From Galbibacter sp048266365 (GTDB lineage Bacteria; Bacteroidota; Bacteroidia; Flavobacteriales; Flavobacteriaceae): a stretch of DNA of 64,000 nt. Below the pieces are notes generated by a model. That model saw nothing but the letters and a program-made list of their open reading frames with translations. It had not been told where the DNA came from and did no database searches. Position 1 is the first letter of the stretch, and the number at the start of each line of letters is the position of its first letter. Of the stretch, positions 10,005 through 20,400 are shown piece after piece. Location: positions 434,001 through 498,000 of the forward strand of contig NZ_JBLWZP010000001.1 of the NCBI RefSeq assembly GCF_048266365.1, written 5' to 3'. The translations under genes were made by a program, and so were the position numbers.

Positions 10005-10094
10005 ATTTTAATTTTCGTTGCTCCTTTCGCTGTCTGCTTTTTTCTAATGTCTATAATGATATGGTTCGTTTAGTTGGCCTTCTTTATATCGGAC

Positions 10095-10916
10095 TTACAT
10101 TTTTCTGTAATCGGATAAACTTATCTCACTATGCTTTTTAAAAAATTTATTGAGGTGACTCCCGTCTGTAAATCCAAATTCATAGGCTATTTCATTAATG
10201 CGCATATCACTGTACTTAAGTCGGTTTTCAATAAGCTTAATTTTATATTTTGCAATATATCCTTGCATGGTGTCATTACTCTGAGATTTAAAAAAACGGC
10301 TTAGATAATTCGAGGAAATATGGAATTCCTCAGAAATTATATCGGCTTTCAGTAGGCTTGGGTCGTATATGTTTTGCTGTATATAATTGACAATACCTAT
10401 AAACCTGCTATCTGAACTATCAATTCCTTCACATTGATATTTTGATAAGTTTCTGGCCACTATTACGAGCAATGAATTAATTAAATGTCTAGTTAATTCC
10501 TCATTAAAAATATCGGGGAATTTTATACCGTTCAAGATGGATTCGGTAATAGACTTTACCAAAACCCGATCTGGTTGCAAATTTAAAATATTGCTATTCA
10601 TATTACGTGCATTACCCAGTAAGCATTCAAGATGATCGATGTTCTTCCATCGGTATTCGTTTAGATAGACGTAATTAAAGCGGATTAATAGAAATTCGGT
10701 AGTTGAAATCACATCAAAGGTATGAGAGTCATTCGGCGTTACTAAGAAAAGGTTTTGCGGCTCATATCTTTGTTTGTTTCCGTTAATGATATAAAAACCA
10801 TCTCCTGAAATCACATAGACCAACTGGAAGAAGCTGAAAAGCCTGTCCTTAATAGGGCACTGGTCAACCTTTTCATACATAACAACAACCGGCTTTTCAA
10901 TATGTTCTCTTTTCAT
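10095..10916 (-). CDS. AraC family transcriptional regulator
   Basis: 273 residues. The N-terminal part (about 1-150) is a cupin-like effector domain (VISGDGFYIINGNKQRYEPQ, LFLVTPNDSHTFDVI). The C-terminal ~100 residues form the double helix-turn-helix of AraC proteins, with SSNYLSRFFKSQ in the first half and INEIAYEFGFTDGSHLNKFF in the second, the region that binds the DNA. It is transcribed away from the oxidoreductase pair that starts 85 bp upstream, so it probably controls that pair. The inducer is unknown. Confidence 0.88.
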   Translation of the reverse strand: MKREHIEKPVVVMYEKVDQCPIKDRLFSFFQLVYVISGDGFYIINGNKQRYEPQNLFLVTPNDSHTFDVISTTEFLLIRFNYVYLNEYRWKNIDHLECLLGNARNMNSNILNLQPDRVLVKSITESILNGIKFPDIFNEELTRHLINSLLVIVARNLSKYQCEGIDSSDSRFIGIVNYIQQNIYDPSLLKADIISEEFHISSNYLSRFFKSQSNDTMQGYIAKYKIKLIENRLKYSDMRINEIAYEFGFTDGSHLNKFFKKHSEISLSDYRKM

Positions 10917-11001
10917 AATGCAAACATACTTATTTAGGTAAAAATTATACCGATCTATCAGCGTATTTATAGTTTAAATTTGCACTATAGATAAAATAAG
11001 A

Positions 11002-11949
11002 ATGAAAGCAATAGTATTAAAGGACTTTGGAGGCGTTGAAAATTTGAAATTAACAGAAATCCCGATCCCTGAAATTTCCGAGAATGAGGTGTTGGTAAGA
11101 ACCAAAGCGATTAGCATTAACCCGGTGGATATAAAAACCAGACAGGGTGAAGCTTTGGCAAATAATTTAAAAGACTATAACCCAATTATTTTAGGATGGG
11201 ACATTTGTGGAATTATAGAAAAGATCGGAAAAAATGTCACCGACTTACAAATAGGTCAAGAAGTGTTTGGAATGGTAAATTTCGTAGGTCACGGTAAGGC
11301 TTACGCTGAGTATGTTGCAGTACCGGCAGAACATTTAGCACTTAAACCCGAAAACATATCACATTCCGAGGCAGCAGCAAGTACCTTGGCTGCTCTTACT
11401 GCTTGGCAAGCATTTAATCATTTTGGAAAGTTAAAAAGGAATGATAAAGTATTAATTCACGGGGCATCAGGTGGAGTAGGGCATTTTGCCGTTCAAATTG
11501 CCAAATATATGGGATCTTACGTTATAGGTACATCATCAAGTAAGAATGAGCAATTTGTTTATAGCTTTGGAGCAGATGAGCATATTGATTATAAAAATGA
11601 AAATTTTGAACAACGGTTAAACAATATTGACTTCGTCTTAGAAACAGTTGGTTATGAAAATTTCAAACGTTCGGTTAACGTATTAAGAAATAATGGAACA
11701 ATTGTTAACCTGCCTTCCGGTTTAACCGAAGATGATAAAAAAGCAGCAATTGCAAAAAACTTGAAGGCCTGTTATTTTATGTCGGTTTTTTCCAGTGGTC
11801 GAGATATGGAAATTATTGCTAAGTTGTTACAAGAAAACACTATATCCCCCTACATTTTTAAAAGTTTTAAGTTTGATCAAATAAAGGAAGCTCATGAGCT
11901 TTTAGCGTCTGGAAATATAGTTGGCAAAATTGTAATTGAAATTGATTAG
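11002..11949 (+). CDS. NADP-dependent MDR-superfamily oxidoreductase (quinone oxidoreductase-like)
   Basis: 315 residues with the two-domain medium-chain dehydrogenase layout. The GroES-like N-terminal half (NEVLVRTKAISINPVDIKTR, then GWDICGIIEKIG) is followed by a Rossmann half with HGASGGVGHFAVQIAKYMG at about 153-171. The structural and catalytic zinc cysteines of alcohol dehydrogenases are absent, which places it with zinc-free quinone or enone reductases. It is the first gene of a unit with the old-yellow-enzyme homologue 67 bp downstream, and both probably reduce electrophilic carbonyl compounds. Likely regulated by the divergent AraC protein. Confidence 0.85.
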   Translation: MKAIVLKDFGGVENLKLTEIPIPEISENEVLVRTKAISINPVDIKTRQGEALANNLKDYNPIILGWDICGIIEKIGKNVTDLQIGQEVFGMVNFVGHGKAYAEYVAVPAEHLALKPENISHSEAAASTLAALTAWQAFNHFGKLKRNDKVLIHGASGGVGHFAVQIAKYMGSYVIGTSSSKNEQFVYSFGADEHIDYKNENFEQRLNNIDFVLETVGYENFKRSVNVLRNNGTIVNLPSGLTEDDKKAAIAKNLKACYFMSVFSSGRDMEIIAKLLQENTISPYIFKSFKFDQIKEAHELLASGNIVGKIVIEID

Positions 11950-12016
11950 AGTGAGGAGCATTCCAAATCATTTGTATTAAACTTTGAGATTAAATTAATT
12001 CTAGTAAAACATCATT

Positions 12017-13114
12017 ATGAGTTCTAAATCATTATTATTAAGCCCTTATCAATTAGGGGATACTACATTAGAAAATCGAATTGTTATTTCACCGATGTGC
12101 CAATACTCGGCCATAGACGGACTGGCTAATAACTGGCACCTGGTTCATCTGGGCTCCAGGGCAGTTGGCGGCGCCGGACTTATTATTCAGGAAGCTACTG
12201 CAATTAGTCCGGAAGGAAGGATTAGCTATGGGGACCTTGGACTTTGGGAAGATAAGCAGATTGAGCCATTGAAGAGCATTGTAGATTTTGTACATCAACA
12301 GGGAAGTAAAATTGGAATACAATTAGCTCATGCCGGCAGAAAGGCAAGTTGTGAAAAACCTTGGGATGGTGGAGAACAAATAGCTCCTGAGGATGAAAAT
12401 GGATGGATTACCAAAGGGCCTTCATCAATTCCATTTGGCTCAGAGGAGTTTGCTCCTCAAGAGATGACCATGAGTGATATAAAGGACTGTTTGAATAACT
12501 TTAAAGCAGCGACAAAGCGTTCTTTGGAAGCTGGCTATGATGTTATAGAACTACACGCTGCTCATGGTTACTTATTACACCAGTTTTATTCTCCTTTGAG
12601 CAATAAGCGTACCGATCAGTACGGTGGAAGTTTTGAAAACCGAGTGCGTTTTACCCTTGAAGCGGTACAGGCCATACAGGAAGTTTGGGGAAAAGAAAGG
12701 GCGTTACTGGTTCGTATTTCCGCTACGGATTGGACAGAAGGAGGTTGGAGTCTGGAAGATTCCGTAAAGCTTGCCATTAGGCTTAAATCCCTAGGTGTCC
12801 ACCTTATCGATACTTCTACCGGGGGTAATGTTTTGGCTGATATTCCAGCAGAACCCAATTACCAGGTTCCATTTGCGGCTGAAATTAGAAAACAGGCTGG
12901 GATACCTACTGCTGCTGTAGGACTTATAAATACACCACAACAAGCAGAGGATATTTTGCAAAAAGAGGAAGCTGACCTTATCCTTATTGCCAGAGCGAGC
13001 CTTCGGAATCCTTATTTTCCGCTCTATGCCGCTCATGTCCTTGAAGGCAATAGCGTTGAAAAATGGCCTGATCAGTATAAGAGGGCTTATCCTGCTCATG
13101 GTGAGTGGAAGTAA
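12017..13114 (+). CDS. old yellow enzyme, NADH:flavin oxidoreductase (YqjM/NamA type)
   Basis: 365 residues forming one FMN-binding TIM barrel. Near the N-terminus is ISPMCQYSA with Cys28, the redox-tuning cysteine of YqjM-type enzymes. HAGRKAS and the substrate-binding pair in ELHAAHGYLLHQFYSPLSN follow, then NKRTDQYGGSFENR, a block typical of the family. These enzymes reduce activated C=C bonds of enals, enones or nitro compounds using NAD(P)H. Pairing with an MDR oxidoreductase under an AraC regulator suggests an electrophile-response unit. The family is clear. The natural substrate is not. Confidence 0.92.
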   Translation: MSSKSLLLSPYQLGDTTLENRIVISPMCQYSAIDGLANNWHLVHLGSRAVGGAGLIIQEATAISPEGRISYGDLGLWEDKQIEPLKSIVDFVHQQGSKIGIQLAHAGRKASCEKPWDGGEQIAPEDENGWITKGPSSIPFGSEEFAPQEMTMSDIKDCLNNFKAATKRSLEAGYDVIELHAAHGYLLHQFYSPLSNKRTDQYGGSFENRVRFTLEAVQAIQEVWGKERALLVRISATDWTEGGWSLEDSVKLAIRLKSLGVHLIDTSTGGNVLADIPAEPNYQVPFAAEIRKQAGIPTAAVGLINTPQQAEDILQKEEADLILIARASLRNPYFPLYAAHVLEGNSVEKWPDQYKRAYPAHGEWK

Positions 13115-13143
13115 CGGCAATTAAGAAATAGAATAATTCACAT

Positions 13144-13180
13144 AAGCCTTTCGATGTACTTTGCTATAGAGAAAGGTTTT
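13144..13180. terminator. terminator after the old yellow enzyme gene
   Basis: Stem AAGCCTTTC / GAAAGGTTTT with one mismatch and a trailing T-run, between convergent genes. Confidence 0.55.
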
Positions 13181-13224
13181 GTGATTCTCGGAGGACATTG
13201 TTTTTGAAATTCGTTGGAAGAATT

Positions 13225-14034
13225 TCATTTGTACTTGCTTAAAAGACTATTGTTTTTTCTATACTCTTCACTTTTCTTTATTATGAACATCCACAGTTGA
13301 CCTTTGTTATTCAAGTTAATAACAGAATCGAAGGTAGAGTCCATTCCACAATAATAATAAAAATCATAAATTTTTTCCACCGGTATTTTTAGTTTTATTG
13401 CCATCAATGAATCATTATAATTTTCAAACACTTTATTATATTTTGCGGTTTTGTTTTCCAGCTTTACTCTATTTCTAAGCATTTTTGTTCTACCGGAAAT
13501 GGCATTAATTAATGGATCTATTTTCACAGCAGCTCCTCTAAAGTCCCATGTCCGCGCTGTATATAATCTTCTTTCACTTTGTGTCTTCACATTTACACCA
13601 GCATTAAGTAAACTTAATGTTTTAGAAGAAACTTCAGGCTCAATTTCAATGTTCTGAATATCTTCTTCTAATGACCCAGTAAGGTTTCCAAGAGTTAAAA
13701 TCACTTCTTCCAACTCCACAACTTGCTTTTCTAATAAAACATCTAAAGACCCGTTTTTTAATATGTTTGCATCAATTTTTATTTCTTTTTTTTCAAATTG
13801 AATAGATGAGAATAATAGGATGTCATTGAGTCCAACCGGAATTTCAAAATATCCATTTCTATCTGTTAAAACCCCTTTTTGGGAACTTATATTTAAAACA
13901 TGAATTTCGGAGAGATTTTCTTCATTGGCAATCACACGACCTTTTATAATGGTGTTTTGAGAATATGTAATAACACTAAACAACAAAAATTTAACTATAA
14001 AGATGAATCGTATTTTCTTATTTGAATATCGCAT
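13225..14034 (-). CDS. exported protein with carboxypeptidase-D regulatory-like domain
   Basis: 269 residues with a signal peptide (FIVKFLLFSVITYSQ). Residues about 28-110 form the beta-sandwich of CarboxypepD_reg-like domains (IKGRVIANEENLSEIHVLNI, GVLTDRNGYFEIPVGLND, LLFSSIQFEKKEI, VELEEVILT). This is the same plug-preceding domain found at the start of SusC proteins, but here without a barrel. The C-terminal ~150 residues are an unrecognised family common in Bacteroidota for this domain arrangement (RLYTARTWDF, ISGRTKMLRNRVKLE, FYYYCGMDSTF). Probably a periplasmic or outer-membrane-associated protein. It is a single gene with no obvious partner. Confidence 0.7.
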   Translation of the reverse strand: MRYSNKKIRFIFIVKFLLFSVITYSQNTIIKGRVIANEENLSEIHVLNISSQKGVLTDRNGYFEIPVGLNDILLFSSIQFEKKEIKIDANILKNGSLDVLLEKQVVELEEVILTLGNLTGSLEEDIQNIEIEPEVSSKTLSLLNAGVNVKTQSERRLYTARTWDFRGAAVKIDPLINAISGRTKMLRNRVKLENKTAKYNKVFENYNDSLMAIKLKIPVEKIYDFYYYCGMDSTFDSVINLNNKGQLWMFIIKKSEEYRKNNSLLSKYK

Positions 14035-14687
14035 TAACCGAATAGAGCATTTTATTTTTTGATTTAAAAAGTATGATTTGTTTCTTTTTAATTTTCTTAA
14101 AAGTGTCCATAAGTCTTCTTATTCTCCCAAGCAATCCATTACTAATAAATTTAGGAGAAGAAGAACTCCTTGACTACTTATCACCATTATTAAACAACTA
14201 TGCAGTCCAACCGTTCGAGCTTCTTACTGGCATCATGAAAGTATATGTTCTCTAATGTAAATACCGACTCTCATTTAGGTTTTTCTCTTTAAGAGAAACT
14301 CTGTTCGACCGGGATCAGCTCCCATCACAAGGATTTCTAGTTTACTATCACTTAATTTTTATGCAATAGTTTATTTCACTTTTAAGCTACCTCCAGAATA
14401 TACTGTCATTATAATCAGATGGTTGATAATTAATTAGGTAAAAAAACAAAACACCTATCAGTTAACATGATGTAATTCAGTGCATTAATGCTGAAAAACA
14501 CAACATATATATCAAATATAACAAAAAATCACAGTTGTTTTTAGGGTATATCAACATACTGGGAACACCTAGACTTCTAAATTATGTGAAATGAATCCGG
14601 GAATGAATTTCACAAATCCTCATTAAGTTGTTTATCCAAGTCACCGTTAGAGAATTTCCTTTATTTTTATGGCAAACTAGCCAACTC
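14035..14687. other. intergenic, no supported gene
   Basis: About 650 bp without a convincing gene. A 60-codon frame at 14073-14255 and a segment at 14290-14340 that faintly recalls a tRNA 3' end (TTCGACCGGGATC) do not hold up. The promoter of the epimerase gene should lie near its right edge. Confidence 0.45.
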
Positions 14688-16028
14688 ATGAAAATATTTA
14701 CAATCGTATTAGCTCTACTGTGCGTATCAAATACAGTAGCTCAGGAAATTCCTACTACCGAGGCTCAAATCCTTCAACAAATGAAATACCAGGCTACATC
14801 GCAGCTAATGGATAAATGGTATCCCTTGGTTTTGGATTATGAAGATGGTGGTTATTTTAGTGAAATCTTATATGATTTCAAGGTGGGTAGCGAACAAGAT
14901 AAAATGATCGTAACCCAGGCAAGGCATATTTGGGCCACTTCGAAGGCCGTTCTTTTTTACAAGGACAGTAGTTTTCTAGCCTACGCCGACCATGGTTTTG
15001 AGTTTCTGAAATCCAAAATGTGGGATGCTGAGCATGGTGGTTTTTATGATCTCGTCAATAAAAAAGGGGTGCCAATTCAAAATGAAAGACCTCAAAAAAC
15101 TGCTTATGGCAATGCTTTCGGGATTTATGGCTTGGCTGCATATTACAAGGCCTCTGGGAATCGAGACGCACTGGATCTTGCTAAAAAAACCTTTTATTGG
15201 CTTGAAGAAAACAGCCATGACAAGGTATATAAGGGCTATTATCAATCTCTTGAATTGGATGGAACACCTATTAAAAGAGACGCAAGTTTTCTATCCACCT
15301 CGGAGATTGGTTATAAGGATCAAAACAGCAGCATTCATCTGTTAGAAGCTTTTACAGAACTATACCACGTTTGGCCGGATGAATTATTAAAACAACGCTT
15401 GGAAGAACTTTTGGTTTTAATCCGTGATACCATCGTAAGTGAAGATCACTATATGAACCTTTTCTTTTTGGAGGATTGGACTCCTTTGTCCTTTAAGGAT
15501 ACTTCTAAGGAAACTATAGCAAAGCATTATTATCTTGATCATGTTTCCTTTGGTCATGATGTTGAAACTGCTTATTTGATGTTAGAGGCCTCTGAAGCTT
15601 TGGAGCGGGAAGATCATCAGTATACTCTTGAGATTGGAAAAGCCATGGTCGATCATGCTTTAGAGTACGGCTGGGATAATAAGCTTGGAGGGCTATACGA
15701 CGGTGGTTACTATTACGAGGGTTCCAATAGCCTGGAGATTGTCAACAGTGATAAAAATTGGTGGTCTCAAGCAGAGGCCTTGAATACCTTACTGCTAATG
15801 GATTCTTATTTTCCTGACGATGAGCATCAGTATAAGAAGCGTTTTAAGGAGTTGTGGATCTATGTAGATTCTTATATGTTGGATCATACCCATGGAGGTT
15901 GGTATGAGTGGGGCTTAGATCGGCGTCCAAACAGCAGAAAGAATCCGAAAGGGCATATCTGGAAAGCGACCTATCATCATTACAGAGCGCTGTTAAATTG
16001 TATTAGTGCTTTGGAAGCAAGATCGTAA
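14688..16028 (+). CDS. AGE family epimerase/isomerase (N-acylglucosamine 2-epimerase-like), exported
   Basis: Read from ATG 14688, the protein has 446 residues and opens with a clear signal peptide (MKIFTIVLALLCVSNTVAQ). A TTG 60 bp upstream would add 20 residues ahead of the signal and is less likely. The body is the (alpha/alpha)6 barrel of the AGE family: VTQARHIWATSKAVL, KKTAYGNAFGIYGLAAYYKA, LDHVSFGHDVETAYLM (with the catalytic-type histidine), NWWSQAEALNTLL and HIWKATYHHYRAL near the end. Members interconvert sugar epimers such as GlcNAc/ManNAc or cellobiose/glucosyl-mannose. An exported form suggests action on oligosaccharides. Substrate unknown. Confidence 0.85.
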   Translation: MKIFTIVLALLCVSNTVAQEIPTTEAQILQQMKYQATSQLMDKWYPLVLDYEDGGYFSEILYDFKVGSEQDKMIVTQARHIWATSKAVLFYKDSSFLAYADHGFEFLKSKMWDAEHGGFYDLVNKKGVPIQNERPQKTAYGNAFGIYGLAAYYKASGNRDALDLAKKTFYWLEENSHDKVYKGYYQSLELDGTPIKRDASFLSTSEIGYKDQNSSIHLLEAFTELYHVWPDELLKQRLEELLVLIRDTIVSEDHYMNLFFLEDWTPLSFKDTSKETIAKHYYLDHVSFGHDVETAYLMLEASEALEREDHQYTLEIGKAMVDHALEYGWDNKLGGLYDGGYYYEGSNSLEIVNSDKNWWSQAEALNTLLLMDSYFPDDEHQYKKRFKELWIYVDSYMLDHTHGGWYEWGLDRRPNSRKNPKGHIWKATYHHYRALLNCISALEARS

Positions 16029-16060
16029 AATGTATAATAAACGAACTACTAACTAGAATC

Positions 16061-16391
16061 ATGGATATTAACGAAGCGACCATAAAAAAACTTTGTAGAA
16101 TCATTACGCCCAAAGGAATTAGAAATTCGTAATCAACTTGACTGTGGCTATTCTTACGACGGCAAAGAGGTCATTCTTTTTGAAATTCGTCCGGTATGGA
16201 ATAATCCAGATGAAATTCAACATCAAGAGTTTGCAAAACTTCGATTCATTAAAACACGAAAACAGTGGGAGCTCTATTGGATGCGTGCAAGCGGGAAGTG
16301 GCAGCACTATGCGCCTTTTCCAAAATCAGCGCAAATAGATGAGTTGATTAAAGCTATTAAGGATGATAGTTACGGTTGTTTTTTTGGTTGA
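16061..16391 (+). pseudogene. DUF3024 gene, frameshifted copy
   Basis: This is nearly identical to the intact gene at 23623-23952 but is 331 instead of 330 bp. The A tract at 16084-16090 has seven A where the intact copy has six, so the frame is lost after about nine codons. All later codons match the intact copy when read in the restored frame (for example YWMRASGKWQHYAPFPKSAQ). The single change in a homopolymer could be a sequencing error, but a redundant second copy makes decay plausible. Confidence 0.8.
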
Positions 16392-16440
16392 TTACTTTAC
16401 TACTTAATGAGATTTGCATGGTATGATTTAAAGATATACT

Positions 16441-16467
16441 CATAGGGAAACCCGTGGCCTCCCTATG
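16441..16467. terminator. bidirectional terminator (copy 1)
   Basis: Perfect stem CATAGGGA / TCCCTATG with an 11-nt loop, between the convergent DUF3024 and barrel-protein genes. It is present in both repeat copies with only one loop difference, so the stem is conserved. Confidence 0.65.
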
Positions 16468-16488
16468 AATATGTTATATTGTAATGAA

Positions 16489-17046
16489 TTAGAATTTATA
16501 TCCCAGCCCAACGCTTAAGGCGTTAATTTGTGAATCTACGTCCATGTCTTGAGCATCAGCGGCGTTTTTTATCTCCTTTGAGAACCTGTTGGTAAGCTCG
16601 AAGCTATATTTTGCTTCTACGAAGAAATTAGAATTTATCTGATAACCTAACCCAAAGGCTAGGTCCAGACCAAAGGTGTTCAGGACGTCTGTTCCTTGTA
16701 TAGAGGTGTCTTCCAGCATAAAGGTTGCTTGTGGTCCTGCTTGCAGATAAAATCCGGAGTTTTCAATATAATATTGAGCCATTACAGGAACAATCAATAA
16801 ATTTGTTTCCTCTGCATTGGCATAGTTTACTGATGGTTGTAAATGAAAGCTTTCTGATAATGTAAAATCAGCCAAAGCTCCTACGTAAAATCCGGATGAA
16901 TTCCCGGAATAAGAGACATCTTCATTAGAATTAGAAGACTTACCTTCCATATTGGTGTAACCGGCCTGGACACCAAAGTTCACTTGCTGACCAAAAGATG
17001 CCATCGCAGTTAGTAAAGCACCTAAAAATAGTAGTTTTTTAAGCAT
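16489..17046 (-). CDS. small outer-membrane beta-barrel protein (porin family)
   Basis: 185 residues. Signal peptide MLKKLLFLGALLTAMASFGQ, then alternating amphipathic strands typical of OmpX/PorT-type barrels (VNFGVQAGYTNMEGKS, FYVGALADFTLSESFHLQPS, GFYLQAGPQATFMLE, FFVEAKYSFELTNRF) and the C-terminal aromatic signature GLGYKF required for barrel assembly. About eight strands. The role is probably structural or adhesive. Its last codons belong to the direct repeat, and a truncated twin tail (SIGLGYKF) remains at 24050-24076. Confidence 0.8.
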   Translation of the reverse strand: MLKKLLFLGALLTAMASFGQQVNFGVQAGYTNMEGKSSNSNEDVSYSGNSSGFYVGALADFTLSESFHLQPSVNYANAEETNLLIVPVMAQYYIENSGFYLQAGPQATFMLEDTSIQGTDVLNTFGLDLAFGLGYQINSNFFVEAKYSFELTNRFSKEIKNAADAQDMDVDSQINALSVGLGYKF

Positions 17047-17285
17047 AGTATATTTATTAAGGTTTAGATCGGCAAATTTAAATTAAAAATTCAATTATAA
17101 AATCACACAATCAATAAATCAGGTTCTTCTGTTTCTTTATACATTTTTTCATCATAAAAGAAATATGCTCTTGGAAGCGTTCATGAATCTGATATTATGC
17201 TCACTGAAAATACCTTATCAAATGTGAGTTATGTGAAACGAAAAAATGTACATTTTTAAAGAGAAGGACAAGATTAGAAAAACAT

Positions 17286-17322
17286 AAAAAGGCTTTAATC
17301 AACCTTGATTAAAGCCTTTTTT
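17286..17322. terminator. very strong bidirectional terminator
   Basis: A perfect 17-bp inverted repeat (AAAAAGGCTTTAATCAA and its complement) with a 2-nt loop, ending in T6. It sits between two divergently transcribed genes, where no terminator is needed, so an unannotated transcript probably ends here (see findings). Confidence 0.9.
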
Positions 17323-17463
17323 AGTCATAGAACCGATAAAAGGGGTCTATTTGTCTATAAATGAAATATTAAATGTTAAAATTTAACAAATCAAAAAAAA
17401 TACTATTTAAGTTTGAACTGCATTATCCCCTAACCTAGAAAACCAACTAACGCACCAACTATT

Positions 17464-20400
17464 ATGGATCAATATTACTATCCCAGAATTAGATACTTTC
17501 TTTTCCTGTTTTTTTTATTTATAGCCTTAACACAAGGTTTTAGTCAAACCTATACCGCTCCCACAGCAACATCTCCCTCAGCGCCTATAGTTAATGAAGA
17601 TCAAAGTAATGTAGAGCTGGCTGATGATATTCATATAACTGATGAAGATGGGGATGATCAAACCGTAGCATTTACAATAACCGGAGGAACCTTAAGTCTA
17701 GGTACCTCGGGAATAACCTTTAGTAGTTCAGGAAACGGATCAACTAACTTTACAGCTTCGGGTACTTTAGCAAATATCAATGCAGCACTGGATGCAGCTA
17801 CATTTACTCCGAATCCAAATCTATATGGCAGTAATGCAGCTACCATCTTATTTGTATCCAATGATGGTACCGGCTATTCGAATGCCGCATCAGTTACCTT
17901 TGATATTACAGGGGTCAATGATGACCCAACTATTAACGGATTACCCCTAGAAATTACAGTAGAAGAAGATTCTACAATGGATCCATTCGATATATCATCA
18001 GCGACAGTAAGCGATGTTGATGCCGGAAGCGGTGAGCTTACTTTAACATTGACTGCTACCGGAGGGATATTTGATGTAGCTGCCGGAACAGGAATTACAT
18101 TAAGTGGTCACTTGACTAGTCAATTACAAATAACGGGGAATTTGACTGATTTGAACAATTATATTAATGCTCCTACAAATATTTATTTTAGACCTTCTGA
18201 AAATCTTAGTGGTTATAATGGCGGTTCAGTAGATGTTTCAATAAATGACAACGGGTATACAGGTGCCGGTGGTGGTGAAGATATATTTATTGGCACAGTC
18301 AACGTGAACATTACAGCGGTGAATGATGCTCCCCAAGTGACTCTGCCTGCTACAATTACTGTGACGGAGGATGTAAATACAGCACTGACTGGTATTAGTT
18401 TTTCTGATGTAGATGCAGAAACAGGAAGTGTTACTGTTGATATGAGTGTGGTAACTGGAAGTCTTTTTGCCCCAACTGGGGGAGGAGTGATTATTTCGGG
18501 CAGTGGCAGCTCGTCAATTTCTCTTGCAGGTGCAATAGCTGATATTAATGCCTATATAGCAGGATCTAACTTGAAATTCCAAAATCAGTTTGGAAATACC
18601 GCTGACCAAAACTTGAACGTTACCATCGATGATAACGGAAATACCGGTAGCGGTGGGAATTTATCTGATTCCGGGATGACGACACTCATCGTTTCTCAAC
18701 CTGTAGTGGCTGTGGTAACTAGTGTTTCTGTTCCGGCAGATGGAACATATATAGCTGGGGAAACTATGGATTTCATTGTTAGTTTTGATAAAGATGTCTA
18801 TGTAGATGTATCCACTGGAATGCCGGAACTTTCACTAACCATCGGAGCATCCACCGGATTAGCAGTATATGTTTCAGGAAGCGGTACATCTACTTTAGTG
18901 TTTCGTTATTGGGTTCAATCAGGAGATGAAGATACAGACGGGATAGCGCTATCCCCAACAATAGAAGCTAATGGCGGAACAATTCAAAACGATGGTGTAG
19001 ATGCAGATTTAACGCTTCAGAATGTTCAGAGCGCTCAGAATTTATTAATAGACGCAGTCGCTCCTTCAGGTTATACGGTGTTAATAGATCAAAATCAAAT
19101 CAATGCCTCCAATCAATCGAATGTAGGTTTTACCTTTTCGGGAGCGGAGATCGGAACAGATTATAATTATACTTTTACTAGTTCAAGCGGAGGCACACCT
19201 GTTACCGGATCGGGAGTTATAGTTACCGCTACCGACCAAATATCAGGAATAGATTTAAGTGGTTTGAATGATGGAACCATCACCCTTACTGCCACCTTAG
19301 AAGATGCTGTGGGGAATACAGGAATTTCAGTCGTGGATACCAGTATCAAGAGTATGCCAATTACACTTGATATTACCGTGGATGCCGGTCAAAGCAAAAC
19401 CTACGGCGAGGCAGATCCTGAATTTACCTATACAGTAACAGGTTTTGAGAACGGAGATGATGAATCAATTTTAAGCGGAGCACTTAGTCGCGCTGCAGGA
19501 GAGTCCGTTGGAGGTTATGAAATTCAACTGGGAACCCTAAGTGCGGGATCTAATTATAATATAAATTTAGCTAGTGCAGATTTTAATATCTCACTGGCTA
19601 CACTTGATATTACCGTAGATGCCGGTTCAAGCAAAACCTATGGCGAGGCAGATCCGGAACTTACCTATACGTTAACAGGTTTTGAAAACGGAGACGATGA
19701 ATCAATTTTAAGCGGAGCCCTTAGTCGCGTGGCGGGAGAAGAGGTCGGAGCCTATGCGATTCAACGGGGTACCTTAAGTGCCGGATCTAATTACAACATA
19801 AACTTAACTAGTGCAGATTTTAATATCTCACCGGCCACACTAGATATTACTGTAGATGTCGGTTCAAGCAAAACCTACGGCGAGCTTGATCCGGAACTTA
19901 CCTATACCGTAACAGGTTTTGAAAGCGGAGATGATGAATCCATTTTAAATGGAGCACTTAGTCGCGAAGCTGGAGAAGAGTTCGGAACCTATGCGATTGA
20001 GCAGGGAACCTTAAGCGGCGGATCTAATTACGTTATCAATTTCATCGGTTCAGTTTTTAATATCTCACCGGCCACACTTGATATTACAGTAGATGCCGGT
20101 CAAAGTAAAACCTTCGGCGAGCTTGATCCGGAATTTACCTATACAGTAACAGGTTTTGAAAACGGAGATGATGAATCAATTTTAAGCGGAGCACTTAGTC
20201 GCGTGGCGGGAGAGTCCGTTGGAGGTTATGAAATTCAACTGGGAACCTTAAGCGGCGGAACGAATTACACTATTCAGTTTACCAGTTCCGACTTTAACAT
20301 CACATCAGTCGTACTTGATATTACTGTAGATGTGGGTCAAAGCAAAACCTACGGCGAGCTTGATCCGGAACTTACCTATACGGTAACAGGTTTCGAAAAC

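Larger units (their letters stand above)
16032..16510. repeat. direct repeat copy 1 (DUF3024 gene, terminator, porin 3' end)
   Basis: This segment is repeated with only scattered mismatches at 23592-24072, 7.56 kb away in the same orientation. It starts ~30 bp before the DUF3024 start codon, where identity is lower, spans the gene and the terminator, and ends in the last eight codons of the minus-strand barrel protein. The copies part just after the GLGYKF stop. Confidence 0.9.

Noticed and set aside
14290..14340. Possible tRNA 3' end
   Set aside because: TTCGA and a C/G-rich run are present, but the T-stem does not pair and no acceptor partner exists upstream.
14628..14687. Longer start (TTG) for the AGE epimerase
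   Set aside because: It would put 20 residues before a well-formed signal peptide that starts at 14688.
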